Source of the DNA: a bacterium F11
GTDB lineage: Bacteria > Elusimicrobiota > Elusimicrobia > F11
Length of the DNA stretch: 64,000 nucleotides
NCBI GenBank assembly: GCA_002176905.1
Contig: MSYE01000204.1
Coordinates: forward strand, 7,128 to 71,127
Reading direction: 5' to 3'
The notes below the pieces were generated by a model. That model was not told where the DNA came from, did not search any database, and saw only the letters and a list, made by a program, of their open reading frames with translations. Shown here piece after piece: positions 6,609 to 14,623 of this stretch. A program made the position numbers and the translations under genes. Each line of letters opens with the position of its first letter. The first letter of the stretch is position 1.

Positions 6609-9600
6609 GTGTTAATCGATCCATTTTCTGCAAACTCCAAATTATCATTGATTGCCAAGCATAAAGGGATGGTTTTTTTGGTTTTATGGGCTTTATCCTT
6701 GCTCCTTATTATAAAGGCCGAAGCCGGATGGGTTGAAGAGGAGTTGCGTCAGGATATTGGTTATGTTAGCTCCGGATTTCCTCAGATTCTCATTGATTCC
6801 GCCAACAACAAGCACATCGTTATAATTATCAAAGACGGGGATACTCGCCGCGATTTCAAATACGCGAAGAAAGTGAATGGGACTTGGGATATTCAAATTA
6901 TTGAAACCCTGCCCAGAGTCCTTTATCATGAATCAATAGCCATGGTTTTGGATGCGGATGGGAGGCCTCATGTCAGTTATAGCAATGGGGATCTCACAAA
7001 ATACGCGACGTTAACGGATACGGGGTGGGATATTCAATTGATTGAGGATACCATCACTCGGATTCGAAAACTTCGAATTGATCTAGACTCAGAAAATAAA
7101 CCCCACATTGTTATTAACTCCCTTGATGGTTTGTTTTATGTTACTCACCCCATTGATACGTGGGTTTCTGATTTGGTTGGCCCTCAGAGTGAGTTTTCCT
7201 TCAATTTGGACTCAAACGATATTCCTCACGTTGTCCATTTTAATGCGAATCAGGATAATGAGATTTTGGTATCCACGTGGACTAGAACGGGATGGTCGGC
7301 TGAAATTATTGATACCTCCCCTGAATGGAAACCCTATTTGGATTCAAAATTCGATTCCCAGAATCACCTACACATCGTCTATCAAGATGGGACCAACGAA
7401 GATATGGAATACCTTCATTGGACTGGATCTGAATGGGATGTTGAAACAATAGAGTCTGAAGGTCGGATTTTGGGACACCCGTCATTGGTGTTAGATTCCC
7501 AAAACAATCCCCATGTTTCTTACTATGACCAAGATCTTTTACGCATCCGATATGCCTTCAAAAAGGATGGAAATTGGGATATTTATTTGATTCCCTCTTC
7601 TCGATACACCTATTCCTTGGTTCTGGACATTTCTGAAGACCCTCATTTATCAACCGATCAGCAAATTTATTCCTATAGCGTATCCCCAACCCCTCCCACC
7701 ATAATTCATGTTTCGGATGTCACCCATCATTCCATTCATTGGGAATGGAATGAACTCAACGGAGATGGCACTCAGTTTCGAATCCGAAATTCGGAGGATG
7801 ATAGTGTTCTTTCTGGGGATTTGCCGCCCGGCACCACCTATTGGGTATGGGCCAATTTACGGCCGAAAACCTATTATGAAATTTATGTGGAAGCCTTCAA
7901 CAGTTTTGGGACAGCACCATCCGCATCTCAGGGAACGAGCACAACTCGCGATCCCAGTATTCTTATTCCTCCTCCCCGCATTTACCGCGATGGAAGAACA
8001 GAGGACTCAATTGAATGGGGTTGGGACGACCTCAATGAGATGGAATTGGGGTACCGTGTCCTGAGAGCTGAGGACTTGGTCAACATTTCTGGAGATCTTC
8101 CCCCGGACACCGAGACGTGGACTCAAACGGGACTCTTACCTGAAACCAAATATTCGATTTATGTTGAGGCATTTGACGCCAATGGTTCGACCAGAACTTT
8201 CAACTCCCAAACTGCAATGACCTTACGTGATCCCCGTATCCTGGTCCCTCCTGTGTACAGATTCATACAAGAAACCACTCCGACCTCTATTAAATGGGAA
8301 TGGAGTGATCCCAATGAATTCGAATTGGGAGTCCGCGTTCTTCGCGCTGAGGACTTGGTCAATATATCCGGGGATCTTCCCCCAAACACCACGACGTGGA
8401 CTCAAACGGGATTGCCGCCCGAAACCGAATATTCGATTTATGTAGAAGCGTTTGATGTGAACGGTTCAACAAGACTTGATTACCCCAAAACGGAGAGAAC
8501 TTATTTTGACCCCACTGTTCTCCATCCTTCTCCCCAGCACTGGGCGATGGGTATCACCACCACCACCCTGACTTGGACGTGGGAAGATCCCAATGAAATT
8601 GAATTGGGTTACCGGGTTATTCGAGCCGAAGATGGGTTGGATTTATCAGGAGATCTTCCTCCCAACACCACTCACTGGATTCATACGGGATTGGAACCGA
8701 ATACAGAATATGCCGTTCATGTGGAGGCTTTTAATGCGGAGGAAACCAAGAGGACTGTTTACCCAGCCAGGAGAACAACTCTCCGGGACCCCAGTAAACT
8801 CTATGCTCCGGTTAGCATCTCGTACGATACATCCCTATCTGCAACGGCCATAACTTGGAAATGGATAGACGTGAATCAAATTGAGACAGGATACCGGGTG
8901 AAACGCGTTGGGGACGATGTGAACCTTTCAGGAGATCTCCCTGCTGATACCTTCTCGTGGCGTCACGAAAACCTTCTCCCCAATACCTCTTATCAAATTT
9001 ATGTTGAAGCTTTCACTCTGGATGAAACCACTCGGTCGGTCTCCTCCCTTTCACTTTACACCTTGGCTATTCCTCACAGTGATTTACAGTTGACAGGTGT
9101 TGGTCTCAACTCAGTGAGCTTAAGTTGGTCAAGAAATGGAGCTCCCCCCGAAACGTATTATAGGGTTGGGTATGGATTGACGGATTATATTCCCGAAGAT
9201 TCTGTCCTTGTTACCGCAACGTCAAAGGAGATTACAGGGCTCCTACCAGAAACCACCTACTATTTTTGGCTCACCTCCGTTAATGAAACGGGGCGGGGCT
9301 GGGGCCACGGTGAGCTCATAACAGCATACACCCAATTTCAAGAGCCTCCCCAGAATCAACCCTTAAGCAATGTGATTGCGTATCCCAATCCAATGAGTTT
9401 TTCCGACGGAAATCAAAAAATGACGTTTTCTAATCTCAACTCCCAATCTACGCTTCGGATCTACACCATCACTGGCGATTTGGTGCGTGAATTGAAAGCC
9501 AACAACACCGGAGAAGCGATGTGGTTTGGTAAAAATGACTTTGGGAAGGAAGTGGCCTCAGGTGTTTATTTCGTCTTCATAGAAGGAAACGGGGACAAAC

Positions 9601-9629
9601 GTACCTTCAAAGTGGCGGTGCAGCGATGA
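6609..9629 (+). CDS. Surface protein: propeller-like repeats, FN3 domains, sorting domain
   Basis: 1,006 residues from a GTG (6609) with AGGGGG 7 nt upstream; a TTG six bases earlier is too close to that site. After a long n-region comes a signal helix (VFLVLWALSLLLIIKAEA). Residues about 35-385 hold repeats of the form LDSQNNPHVSYYD plus a WDIxxIE strand, as in beta-propellers of the BNR/sialidase kind. Five closely similar FN3 domains follow (each with WxWxDxNExELGYRVxRAED and LPPxTxxWxxTGL), then one more divergent FN3. The last 85 residues are a C-terminal domain (YPNPMSF, IYTITGDLVREL, GVYFVFIEG) like the Por-secretion/FlgD-Ig sorting domain. It is probably surface-exposed and adhesive. 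The stop overlaps the start of the PorV-like gene (ATGA). Confidence 0.8.
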   Translation: MLIDPFSANSKLSLIAKHKGMVFLVLWALSLLLIIKAEAGWVEEELRQDIGYVSSGFPQILIDSANNKHIVIIIKDGDTRRDFKYAKKVNGTWDIQIIETLPRVLYHESIAMVLDADGRPHVSYSNGDLTKYATLTDTGWDIQLIEDTITRIRKLRIDLDSENKPHIVINSLDGLFYVTHPIDTWVSDLVGPQSEFSFNLDSNDIPHVVHFNANQDNEILVSTWTRTGWSAEIIDTSPEWKPYLDSKFDSQNHLHIVYQDGTNEDMEYLHWTGSEWDVETIESEGRILGHPSLVLDSQNNPHVSYYDQDLLRIRYAFKKDGNWDIYLIPSSRYTYSLVLDISEDPHLSTDQQIYSYSVSPTPPTIIHVSDVTHHSIHWEWNELNGDGTQFRIRNSEDDSVLSGDLPPGTTYWVWANLRPKTYYEIYVEAFNSFGTAPSASQGTSTTRDPSILIPPPRIYRDGRTEDSIEWGWDDLNEMELGYRVLRAEDLVNISGDLPPDTETWTQTGLLPETKYSIYVEAFDANGSTRTFNSQTAMTLRDPRILVPPVYRFIQETTPTSIKWEWSDPNEFELGVRVLRAEDLVNISGDLPPNTTTWTQTGLPPETEYSIYVEAFDVNGSTRLDYPKTERTYFDPTVLHPSPQHWAMGITTTTLTWTWEDPNEIELGYRVIRAEDGLDLSGDLPPNTTHWIHTGLEPNTEYAVHVEAFNAEETKRTVYPARRTTLRDPSKLYAPVSISYDTSLSATAITWKWIDVNQIETGYRVKRVGDDVNLSGDLPADTFSWRHENLLPNTSYQIYVEAFTLDETTRSVSSLSLYTLAIPHSDLQLTGVGLNSVSLSWSRNGAPPETYYRVGYGLTDYIPEDSVLVTATSKEITGLLPETTYYFWLTSVNETGRGWGHGELITAYTQFQEPPQNQPLSNVIAYPNPMSFSDGNQKMTFSNLNSQSTLRIYTITGDLVRELKANNTGEAMWFGKNDFGKEVASGVYFVFIEGNGDKRTFKVAVQR

Positions 9630-10561
9630 AATCTTTTAAAATTTTCTTATCCGCACTTCTTTTCATTTCCATGTTGATTCCCTGTTCTGTTCAGGCTGCA
9701 AGTTTCGGTTCCGCTGGAAAAGGAAGCACCACAGCCAATTTTTTAAAGTTGGGTGTCGGGGCGCGGGCCATAGCCATGGGAGGAGCTTATACCGCTCTGG
9801 CAGATGATGCCAGTGCTCTCTACTGGAATCCCGCTGCACTAAGACAGATTCCTCATTATGCCTTCACTCTGATGCATGCTGAATATATAGAGTCAAGCTC
9901 CTTTGATTATGCTGCCTTTTCGAAATCTTTTGATCGAACCAGTGTTGCCGTTGGAGTCCAACATTTTTCAGCGGGAGAACTCAAAGGGCGGGACACAAAC
10001 GGTTTTGAAACGGGTAATTTTTCTCCCAAAGATACCGCCGTATCGTTGGGAATTGCCAGAAGCATTTACAGTGCTGAATTCGGTCTGGCCGCAAAATTTG
10101 TCCAATCCAAAATTGTGGATTCAGCTCAGACACAGGCTTTGGACATTGGAATGCTCTCTCCAGAAATGTTCAACAACAAGTTAAGGCTGGGACTGGCCAT
10201 CTCCAATTTGGGAGGTAAATTAAAATTTAACAAGAAAAGTGAAGATCTTCCTCTTACCATTAAGGTGGGATCTGCCTTGAAAATGGGATCTCGATGGTCG
10301 TCGAGTTTAGATGGGTATTTTCCAAAAGACAATGATCCCTATGTGACTGTTGGAACAGAATTGCGAATTCCCCTCGGTCACTCTATGGAATGGGCAGGAC
10401 GAGCCGGATTTAACTCTAAAACAATGTCTGATATTGATGGATTCACTGGAGCCACATTTGGGATGGGATTAAAATTTGGATCACTGGCCATCGATTATGC
10501 CTTTATCCCCTTTGGTGGTCTCGACTCAACTCACCGCATGTCCATTGGTTTGAGGAAATGA
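9626..10561 (+). CDS. PorV/PorQ-family (UPF0164) outer-membrane protein
   Basis: 311 residues with a signal peptide (residues 1-24, ending SVQA). The hallmark of the UPF0164/PorV family lies at about residues 43-72: LGVGARAIAMGGAYTALADD followed by ASALYWNPAAL. The rest is a series of amphipathic strands (QHFSAGELKGRD, LRLGLAISNLGGKL, GFTGATFGMGLKFGSLAIDY) of a barrel related to FadL. In type IX secretion PorV shuttles cargo that carries a C-terminal sorting domain to the attachment complex; whether a full type IX system exists here cannot be seen. The 4-nt overlap with the preceding sorting-domain protein supports a direct link between them. Confidence 0.8.
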   Translation: MKSFKIFLSALLFISMLIPCSVQAASFGSAGKGSTTANFLKLGVGARAIAMGGAYTALADDASALYWNPAALRQIPHYAFTLMHAEYIESSSFDYAAFSKSFDRTSVAVGVQHFSAGELKGRDTNGFETGNFSPKDTAVSLGIARSIYSAEFGLAAKFVQSKIVDSAQTQALDIGMLSPEMFNNKLRLGLAISNLGGKLKFNKKSEDLPLTIKVGSALKMGSRWSSSLDGYFPKDNDPYVTVGTELRIPLGHSMEWAGRAGFNSKTMSDIDGFTGATFGMGLKFGSLAIDYAFIPFGGLDSTHRMSIGLRK

Positions 10562-10642
10562 TGATTTAGGGGTCAAAACCCAAAAACCAAAACATATTCA
10601 ACGTGATATAAAGACCTCGTCTTGCATAATTCTTTTAAAGGA

Positions 10643-11683
10643 TTACTCATATAGTCCCTCTTTCTTTAGGAGTTCTTTGATACCATCTCGATTTTGATGT
10701 CGAGCATAAGAAAAAGCTGTTTTTCCTTCGTTGTCTTCAATTGAAATATCTGCACCCGCAACCATCAGGCTCTTAACACATTTGATACAACCAGATCTCG
10801 CACTCAACATTAAGGCCGTCGACCCCTTCGTATCTTGTGCATCAATATAAGCCCCTTCTGATATGAGTTTATTTACGGATATATTTCTTCCACCCTGGGC
10901 TGCAGATAAAAGAGGTGTCCAATCGCCACGACCCTTGGAGTTCACATCATAACCCGCCTTTATGAATTCATCTATAATTTCCGAGGAATCTGATAACACA
11001 ACAGAATTGAGAATCGTTGAAGGAATATCGTAATTGGCCTTTAGGCCCAAAAGAAGTCCACGCCAATTCTTGTTATAGGTCATCTCATGGATAAAATCAT
11101 TATCTTGATGAATCTGAAACTTTTCCTTTATCCTATTTACTTCTTCCTGGGCCTCCCAATCTTGAAGGTTATTTATTTCCTCGATAAAACCCGAAGGTTT
11201 CTTTTTGGCTGTCTCTTTTTTGCGATCAAGACAACTTTTATTATCAAAAGATCTTCTCTGCCACACAACCCCATCATTTGTATAGTTTTCAAACCTTACT
11301 CCATAGCCATCCTCGAACATCTCCATAAAAACAGATTGGCCACAAAAGAAATCGGTTAAATCGGCTTGCATCTTTTCCTTAAAATGTCCTTTCATCGCTG
11401 GGAATCTTTTATTCTTCTCCATCTCTCCCCTTCTCCCCTCCTGGATCGTATCATAATCAACCAGGCTCCATTTGTACTGCAACACGATTGTGTTATCAAC
11501 AGCCTCAATAGAAGTCATGGTTACTTTGGCCTCAAGAAAATATTTTGGCAAACTCCCTTTTAACACTTTGACGTAATAATCAATGTCGCGGACCTTTCTT
11601 TTTTTTGAATCTTCATCAGATTCATTATTCGAGAAGAAGATGTACCCAAGTACGATCAACACCACAATCCAAAAGTATTTCAT
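10643..11683 (-). CDS. Membrane-anchored ankyrin-repeat protein
   Basis: 346 residues from the ATG at 11683 (GGGG about 12 nt upstream). A single N-terminal helix (MKYFWIVVLIVLGYIFF) anchors the protein. Residues about 20-200 are charged and unassigned, with two Cys (CGQS, CLDRK). The C-terminal 130 residues are three to four ankyrin repeats: GDWTPLLSAAQGG, GSTALMLSARSGCIKCVKSL and GKTAFSYARHQN. Ankyrins are protein-binding scaffolds; the partner is unknown. The small lipoprotein gene 11718-12068 lies 34 bp upstream on the same strand and may be co-transcribed. Confidence 0.75.
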   Translation of the reverse strand: MKYFWIVVLIVLGYIFFSNNESDEDSKKRKVRDIDYYVKVLKGSLPKYFLEAKVTMTSIEAVDNTIVLQYKWSLVDYDTIQEGRRGEMEKNKRFPAMKGHFKEKMQADLTDFFCGQSVFMEMFEDGYGVRFENYTNDGVVWQRRSFDNKSCLDRKKETAKKKPSGFIEEINNLQDWEAQEEVNRIKEKFQIHQDNDFIHEMTYNKNWRGLLLGLKANYDIPSTILNSVVLSDSSEIIDEFIKAGYDVNSKGRGDWTPLLSAAQGGRNISVNKLISEGAYIDAQDTKGSTALMLSARSGCIKCVKSLMVAGADISIEDNEGKTAFSYARHQNRDGIKELLKKEGLYE

Positions 11684-11717
11684 TTTTATATTAATCCCCT
11701 TGCCCCTCACCTCATGT

Positions 11718-12068
11718 TTAGAAATCAAGATTTATGGTTGGCCCAGACACGATTTGTTTGCCGTTCAACTTCACACCGTTTACCTTCCCATTGATAAACC
11801 ATACCTCGCCGGAATCTTTTCTCCCCTTGTAAGCATAGATAGTGAATTGTCCTATTGGGGGAGCATTTTCTTTATTGATCATCCTTGGAGAAGGGGTGCC
11901 TAATATGTCTGTAACTTCCTTAATGCTCATTCCTGCTGATATCATTTTGATGTTTTCTGCGGTTACATTTTCAGTATCCACCTTATTTCCACAACCTAGC
12001 AGAAATAAAATGAGCGTCACCAGTGAAACGAAGCTTAAGAAGTTTCTATTGGGTCTAGCTTTAACCAT
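11718..12068 (-). CDS. Small lipoprotein with SmpA/OmlA-like domain
   Basis: 116 residues; ATG at 12068 with GGAGG 10 nt upstream. The lipobox is LFLLGC (Cys about residue 26). The segment VTAENIKMISAGMSIKEVTDILGTPSP matches the motif shared by SmpA/OmlA (BamE-like) lipoproteins, in which a short helix (GMSxxEVxxILGxP) is followed by a beta sheet. The true BamE N terminus and length are not clear enough to call it BamE; small BamE-like lipoproteins of unknown role are common. Confidence 0.65.
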   Translation of the reverse strand: MVKARPNRNFLSFVSLVTLILFLLGCGNKVDTENVTAENIKMISAGMSIKEVTDILGTPSPRMINKENAPPIGQFTIYAYKGRKDSGEVWFINGKVNGVKLNGKQIVSGPTINLDF

Positions 12069-12217
12069 TTTAGAGTTACCTCCAATCTAAACTACATCTA
12101 ATCTAAGTCTAAGGGATCCTTTGCGATCCAACGACAGAATTGGATCTAAGGGGTCAAATTGGAGTTCCCCCGATTTAATGGACACCTCAGATAATATAAT
12201 TAATCTGGAGGTGTTAC

Positions 12218-12562
12218 ATGACAAGAAAGGACCGAAAACGATATAGCCGAGAGTTCAAACTTGAGGCAGTCCGAAAAACCTACGAATCAGGCAAACCTGT
12301 GGCGGAAGTGGCCCGCGAGCTCGACATTAGTGCCCATCATCTATACCGATGGCGAGATCTGGTTGACAGAGGGAGAAGCGATGCTTTTCCTGGTGCTGGA
12401 AAAAGAGAAAGCAAATCCGGATCAGAGCTGGATCAACTTCGTCGAGAAAATATCCGTTTACGGGAAGAGCGTGACATTTTAAAAAAAGCCACGGCGTTCT
12501 TTGCCAAGGAATCGATAGACGATATCGATTCATTGAAGCCCACCGAAAAGAATTCCGGGTGA
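12218..12562 (+). CDS. IS3-family transposase OrfA
   Basis: 114 residues; ATG at 12218 with GGAGGTG upstream. The N-terminal helix-turn-helix (YSREFKLEAVRKTYESGKPV, then VARELDISAHHLYRWRD) binds the element ends, and a leucine-zipper-like C-terminal helix (LDQLRRENIRLREERDILKK) mediates multimer formation. The slippery run at 12481-12487 lies in this helix. Alone it makes a regulator; with a -1 shift it becomes the N-terminal part of the OrfAB transposase. Its stop overlaps the orfB GTG codon (GTGA). Confidence 0.9.
   Translation: MTRKDRKRYSREFKLEAVRKTYESGKPVAEVARELDISAHHLYRWRDLVDRGRSDAFPGAGKRESKSGSELDQLRRENIRLREERDILKKATAFFAKESIDDIDSLKPTEKNSG
12481..12531 (+). promoter_or_regulatory. Programmed -1 frameshift signal of the IS3 element
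   Basis: The slippery heptamer A_AAA_AAA (12481-12487) is in phase with orfA. It is followed 21 nt later by a perfect 9-bp stem (GAATCGATA at 12509-12517 with TATCGATTC at 12523-12531) around a 5-nt loop. Reading continues in the -1 frame into the orfB frame, which is open here and gives the sequence RFIEAHRKEFRVRTMCRVL typical of IS3 OrfB N termini. This is the standard arrangement for making the OrfAB fusion transposase. Confidence 0.85.
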
Positions 12563-13380
12563 GAACAATGTGCCGTGTATTAAATGTCTCAGCGAGTGGA
12601 TATTATGCGTGGCGAAATCGGCCACTCAGCCGAAGAGCTCAAGAGAATTATCAGTTGGTAACAAAGATTCGAGAGGTTCATCAAAAGAATCGCAAAGCCT
12701 ATGGATCTCCTCGGGTTTATCAAGCGTTAAGAAACGAAGGAATTCTATGTGGGCGACATCGCGTAGCTCGGCTCATGAGAGCGCATGGAATTAAAGCGAG
12801 ACGAGCCCTCTATTACAAACGAAGAAGTCAGACCAAACACGGACGTGGAATCGCTGATAATTTAGTAAAGCGACAATTCCACGTGCCTATTCCCAATCAA
12901 ATATGGGCAGGAGATATCACGTGCTTCTGGACAGGGTCGGGTTGGTTGTACTTGGCGGTTGTATTAGACTTGTATTCTCGTCGTGTTATTGGCTGGTCAA
13001 TGGGAGGACGGATAACAGAGTTACTGACGATCGATGCTTTGAAGATGGCTTTGTTGAATCGAACGCCAGAGAAAGGATTGATTCATCATTCTGATCAGGG
13101 GAGCCAATATGGAAGTGATTCCTTCCAGAAGACACTCAGAGATCACGGGATGGAATGTAGTATGAGTTTTAAGGGAGACTGTTACGACAATGCGGTTGTT
13201 GAAAGCTTCTTTAAAACATTAAAGGCGGAACTTCCAAGAGAAGAGCGAAGATTCCCAACGCGAGAAATAGCCAGAACAAAGCTCTTTGATTATATTGAAG
13301 TGTTCTATAATCGAAAGCGACTTCATTCAACATTGGGTTATATGAGCCCTGTGCAATATGAAGAGAGAAACTCAGCTTAA
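12559..13380 (+). CDS. IS3-family transposase OrfB (DDE integrase core)
   Basis: 273 residues as an independent frame from GTG 12559; the functional product is probably OrfAB made by frameshifting. The HTH_21-like region at about residues 35-95 (YGSPRVYQALRNEGILCGRH) precedes an rve integrase core with the triad Asp (AGDITCF), Asp (HHSDQGSQYGS) and Glu (NAVVESFFKTLK). The last two are exactly 35 residues apart, the D(35)E signature. The C terminus FYNRKRLHSTLGYMSPVQYE is typical of the family. No disruption is seen. Confidence 0.92.
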   Translation: MRTMCRVLNVSASGYYAWRNRPLSRRAQENYQLVTKIREVHQKNRKAYGSPRVYQALRNEGILCGRHRVARLMRAHGIKARRALYYKRRSQTKHGRGIADNLVKRQFHVPIPNQIWAGDITCFWTGSGWLYLAVVLDLYSRRVIGWSMGGRITELLTIDALKMALLNRTPEKGLIHHSDQGSQYGSDSFQKTLRDHGMECSMSFKGDCYDNAVVESFFKTLKAELPREERRFPTREIARTKLFDYIEVFYNRKRLHSTLGYMSPVQYEERNSA

Positions 13381-13410
13381 CTTAGGTGTCTGTTTTTTTG
13401 GGGCAACTCC

Positions 13411-13455
13411 AAAGCTGATAATTGATAAATTTTGAACATATCAAATATCAGCTTT
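13411..13455. repeat. Inverted repeat at the right border of the IS3 element
   Basis: AAAGCTGATAATTGAT (13411-13426) and ATCAAATATCAGCTTT (13440-13455) are inverted copies with one mismatch around a 13-nt loop. The repeat touches the right end of the IS. It may be a terminator-like structure or part of the pre-insertion sequence. The rest of 13456-13551 shows no gene. Confidence 0.6.
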
Positions 13456-13551
13456 GACCCCCAATCTTCAATCTAAAGAAAAAGGCAAAAGCCTTGGGGT
13501 TCGAACTAACTGTTTCTCAGCAACTTTCGGTTTCAGTTACTTAGGACTTAC

Positions 13552-14385
13552 TTAGGAGCCAGCCTGCCATTGCCAATAAAGATATCCCATTGGTCCTGTC
13601 ACCGTTTCATCCACATCGGAAAAAGAAAAAGAGAGATATGTTAACTCGATTCTAAGATTCCTCAAGTACCTTTTTGATTTATTGATAAAAGGGGCAAAAC
13701 GAGCCCCGAGCGTATACTGGGTCTTTCTTGGAACATTATCCACATAAATAAAAGTCACACCTTCTGAATAAGTAGAGTGAAATGATACCCAATCTTTGGC
13801 CCTCCAGCCCAGACCAATGGATAAATCAGGTTCGAATAGGTCCTCATGAAAAACCTTTTGAAAATCAGACCTTTCGCCATTATCAAATTCTAATTTTTCT
13901 GAATAAGTCACACCTTGTGAAACATGAATATGAATTTTGGAAAGTAATTTCCATGAAAGATTAATCCGGTTAAACCAACTGTCACCCTTTCGTCTGATAT
14001 TAAGATATTCGTATTCGGATATTAAATTGATTGTTCGAGGAAGATGCTGATACATGGTTTCATATGCCGCGGCGGGAAGAATTGTTTTTTGATCCCACAT
14101 TTTAAACCGCGCATTGATGCTGGGAACCCCTCCTAGCCATGCCTCCGCATCAAGCTCAACTGTCATAAAATTTGTCACTCCCCACATGAACCAACCCGGT
14201 GTGAACGGAAAATTAAACGTCCATTCATTTTTATTGAATGTATACGCCGTGAAGGAATCCATGGGATGGAGCATGGTCTGTTCAAGAAGAGATCCTTCCT
14301 GGGATTGGGACCAACCATAATGATGGGGAGTAAGAAGAAATGAAATCAAAAGGGTAATGGATAAATAATTTTGGCCTTTTCCCAT
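13552..14385 (-). CDS. Exported beta-rich, probable outer-membrane protein (cassette gene)
   Basis: 277 residues from the ATG at 14385; a TTG at 14400 is an alternative, and neither has a strong ribosome site. The signal peptide runs to about residue 27 (ITLLISFLLTPHHYGWSQ). The mature part is rich in aromatic residues with alternating polar/hydrophobic strands (TPGWFMWGVTNFMTVELDAE, KYLRNLRIELTYLSFSFSD) and ends in an aromatic-rich strand (YLYWQWQAGS), which suggests a small outer-membrane barrel. No family assigned. The R' end of attC site A (14428-14434) lies 43 bp upstream, so it is the last recognisable cassette of the array in the minus-strand direction. No clear attC follows its stop. 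Confidence 0.55.
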   Translation of the reverse strand: MGKGQNYLSITLLISFLLTPHHYGWSQSQEGSLLEQTMLHPMDSFTAYTFNKNEWTFNFPFTPGWFMWGVTNFMTVELDAEAWLGGVPSINARFKMWDQKTILPAAAYETMYQHLPRTINLISEYEYLNIRRKGDSWFNRINLSWKLLSKIHIHVSQGVTYSEKLEFDNGERSDFQKVFHEDLFEPDLSIGLGWRAKDWVSFHSTYSEGVTFIYVDNVPRKTQYTLGARFAPFINKSKRYLRNLRIELTYLSFSFSDVDETVTGPMGYLYWQWQAGS

Positions 14386-14434
14386 GATGTCTTTTACCAA
14401 ACCATGAAAACACTAAATGTTGAGGCTGGCTAAC

Positions 14435-14539
14435 GAGACTGTAGAAAAACTCTCCATTAACCCAAATTCCTCTTTAATTTCTTTTATTGCTGCGAATAAA
14501 CCCATCTTTTGATCCCAAAGGGGGTTTTTCTACAGACTC
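14435..14539. mobile_element. 105-bp MITE-like element inside attC A
   Basis: The terminal inverted repeats GAGACTGTAGAAAAAC (14435-14450) and GTTTTTCTACAGACTC (14524-14539) match at 15 of 16 positions. The element is flanked by the direct repeat AAC (14432-14434 and 14540-14542). Excising it together with one AAC restores a site identical to attC C over 28 nt, which shows the exact insertion. It encodes no transposase; a short minus-strand frame (MGLFAAIKEIKEEFG) runs through it. It is probably a non-autonomous derivative of an insertion sequence not present here. Confidence 0.82.
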
Positions 14540-14623
14540 AACGCCTTGGATGAGCCGCGTGACGGCGACCTTCCTTTTTATTATAAAAATGAACATGATT
14601 CTTAATCACGACGGTTCCATCCT

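Larger units (their letters stand above)
12159..13412 (+). mobile_element. IS3-family insertion sequence (1,254 bp)
   Basis: A complete element: orfA and orfB in overlapping frames between imperfect terminal inverted repeats that start TTGGAGTT(C/G)CCCC and share a GACACCT block 22-28 nt in (left 12159-12190, right complement of 13381-13412). No 3-bp target duplication is visible (left flank AAA, right flank AGC), so the insertion may be old, or the outer ends may differ by a base or two. Both reading frames are intact and the catalytic triad is present, so it could be active. Confidence 0.88.

Noticed and set aside
13495..13515. GGTTCGAAC, resembling a tRNA T-loop
   Set aside because: No acceptor stem, D-arm or anticodon arm can be built around it.
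13456..13551. A sixth attC downstream of the gene 13552-14385
   Set aside because: AAGTAAC and GTTAGTT boxes exist, but the inner arms are too short and do not pair.
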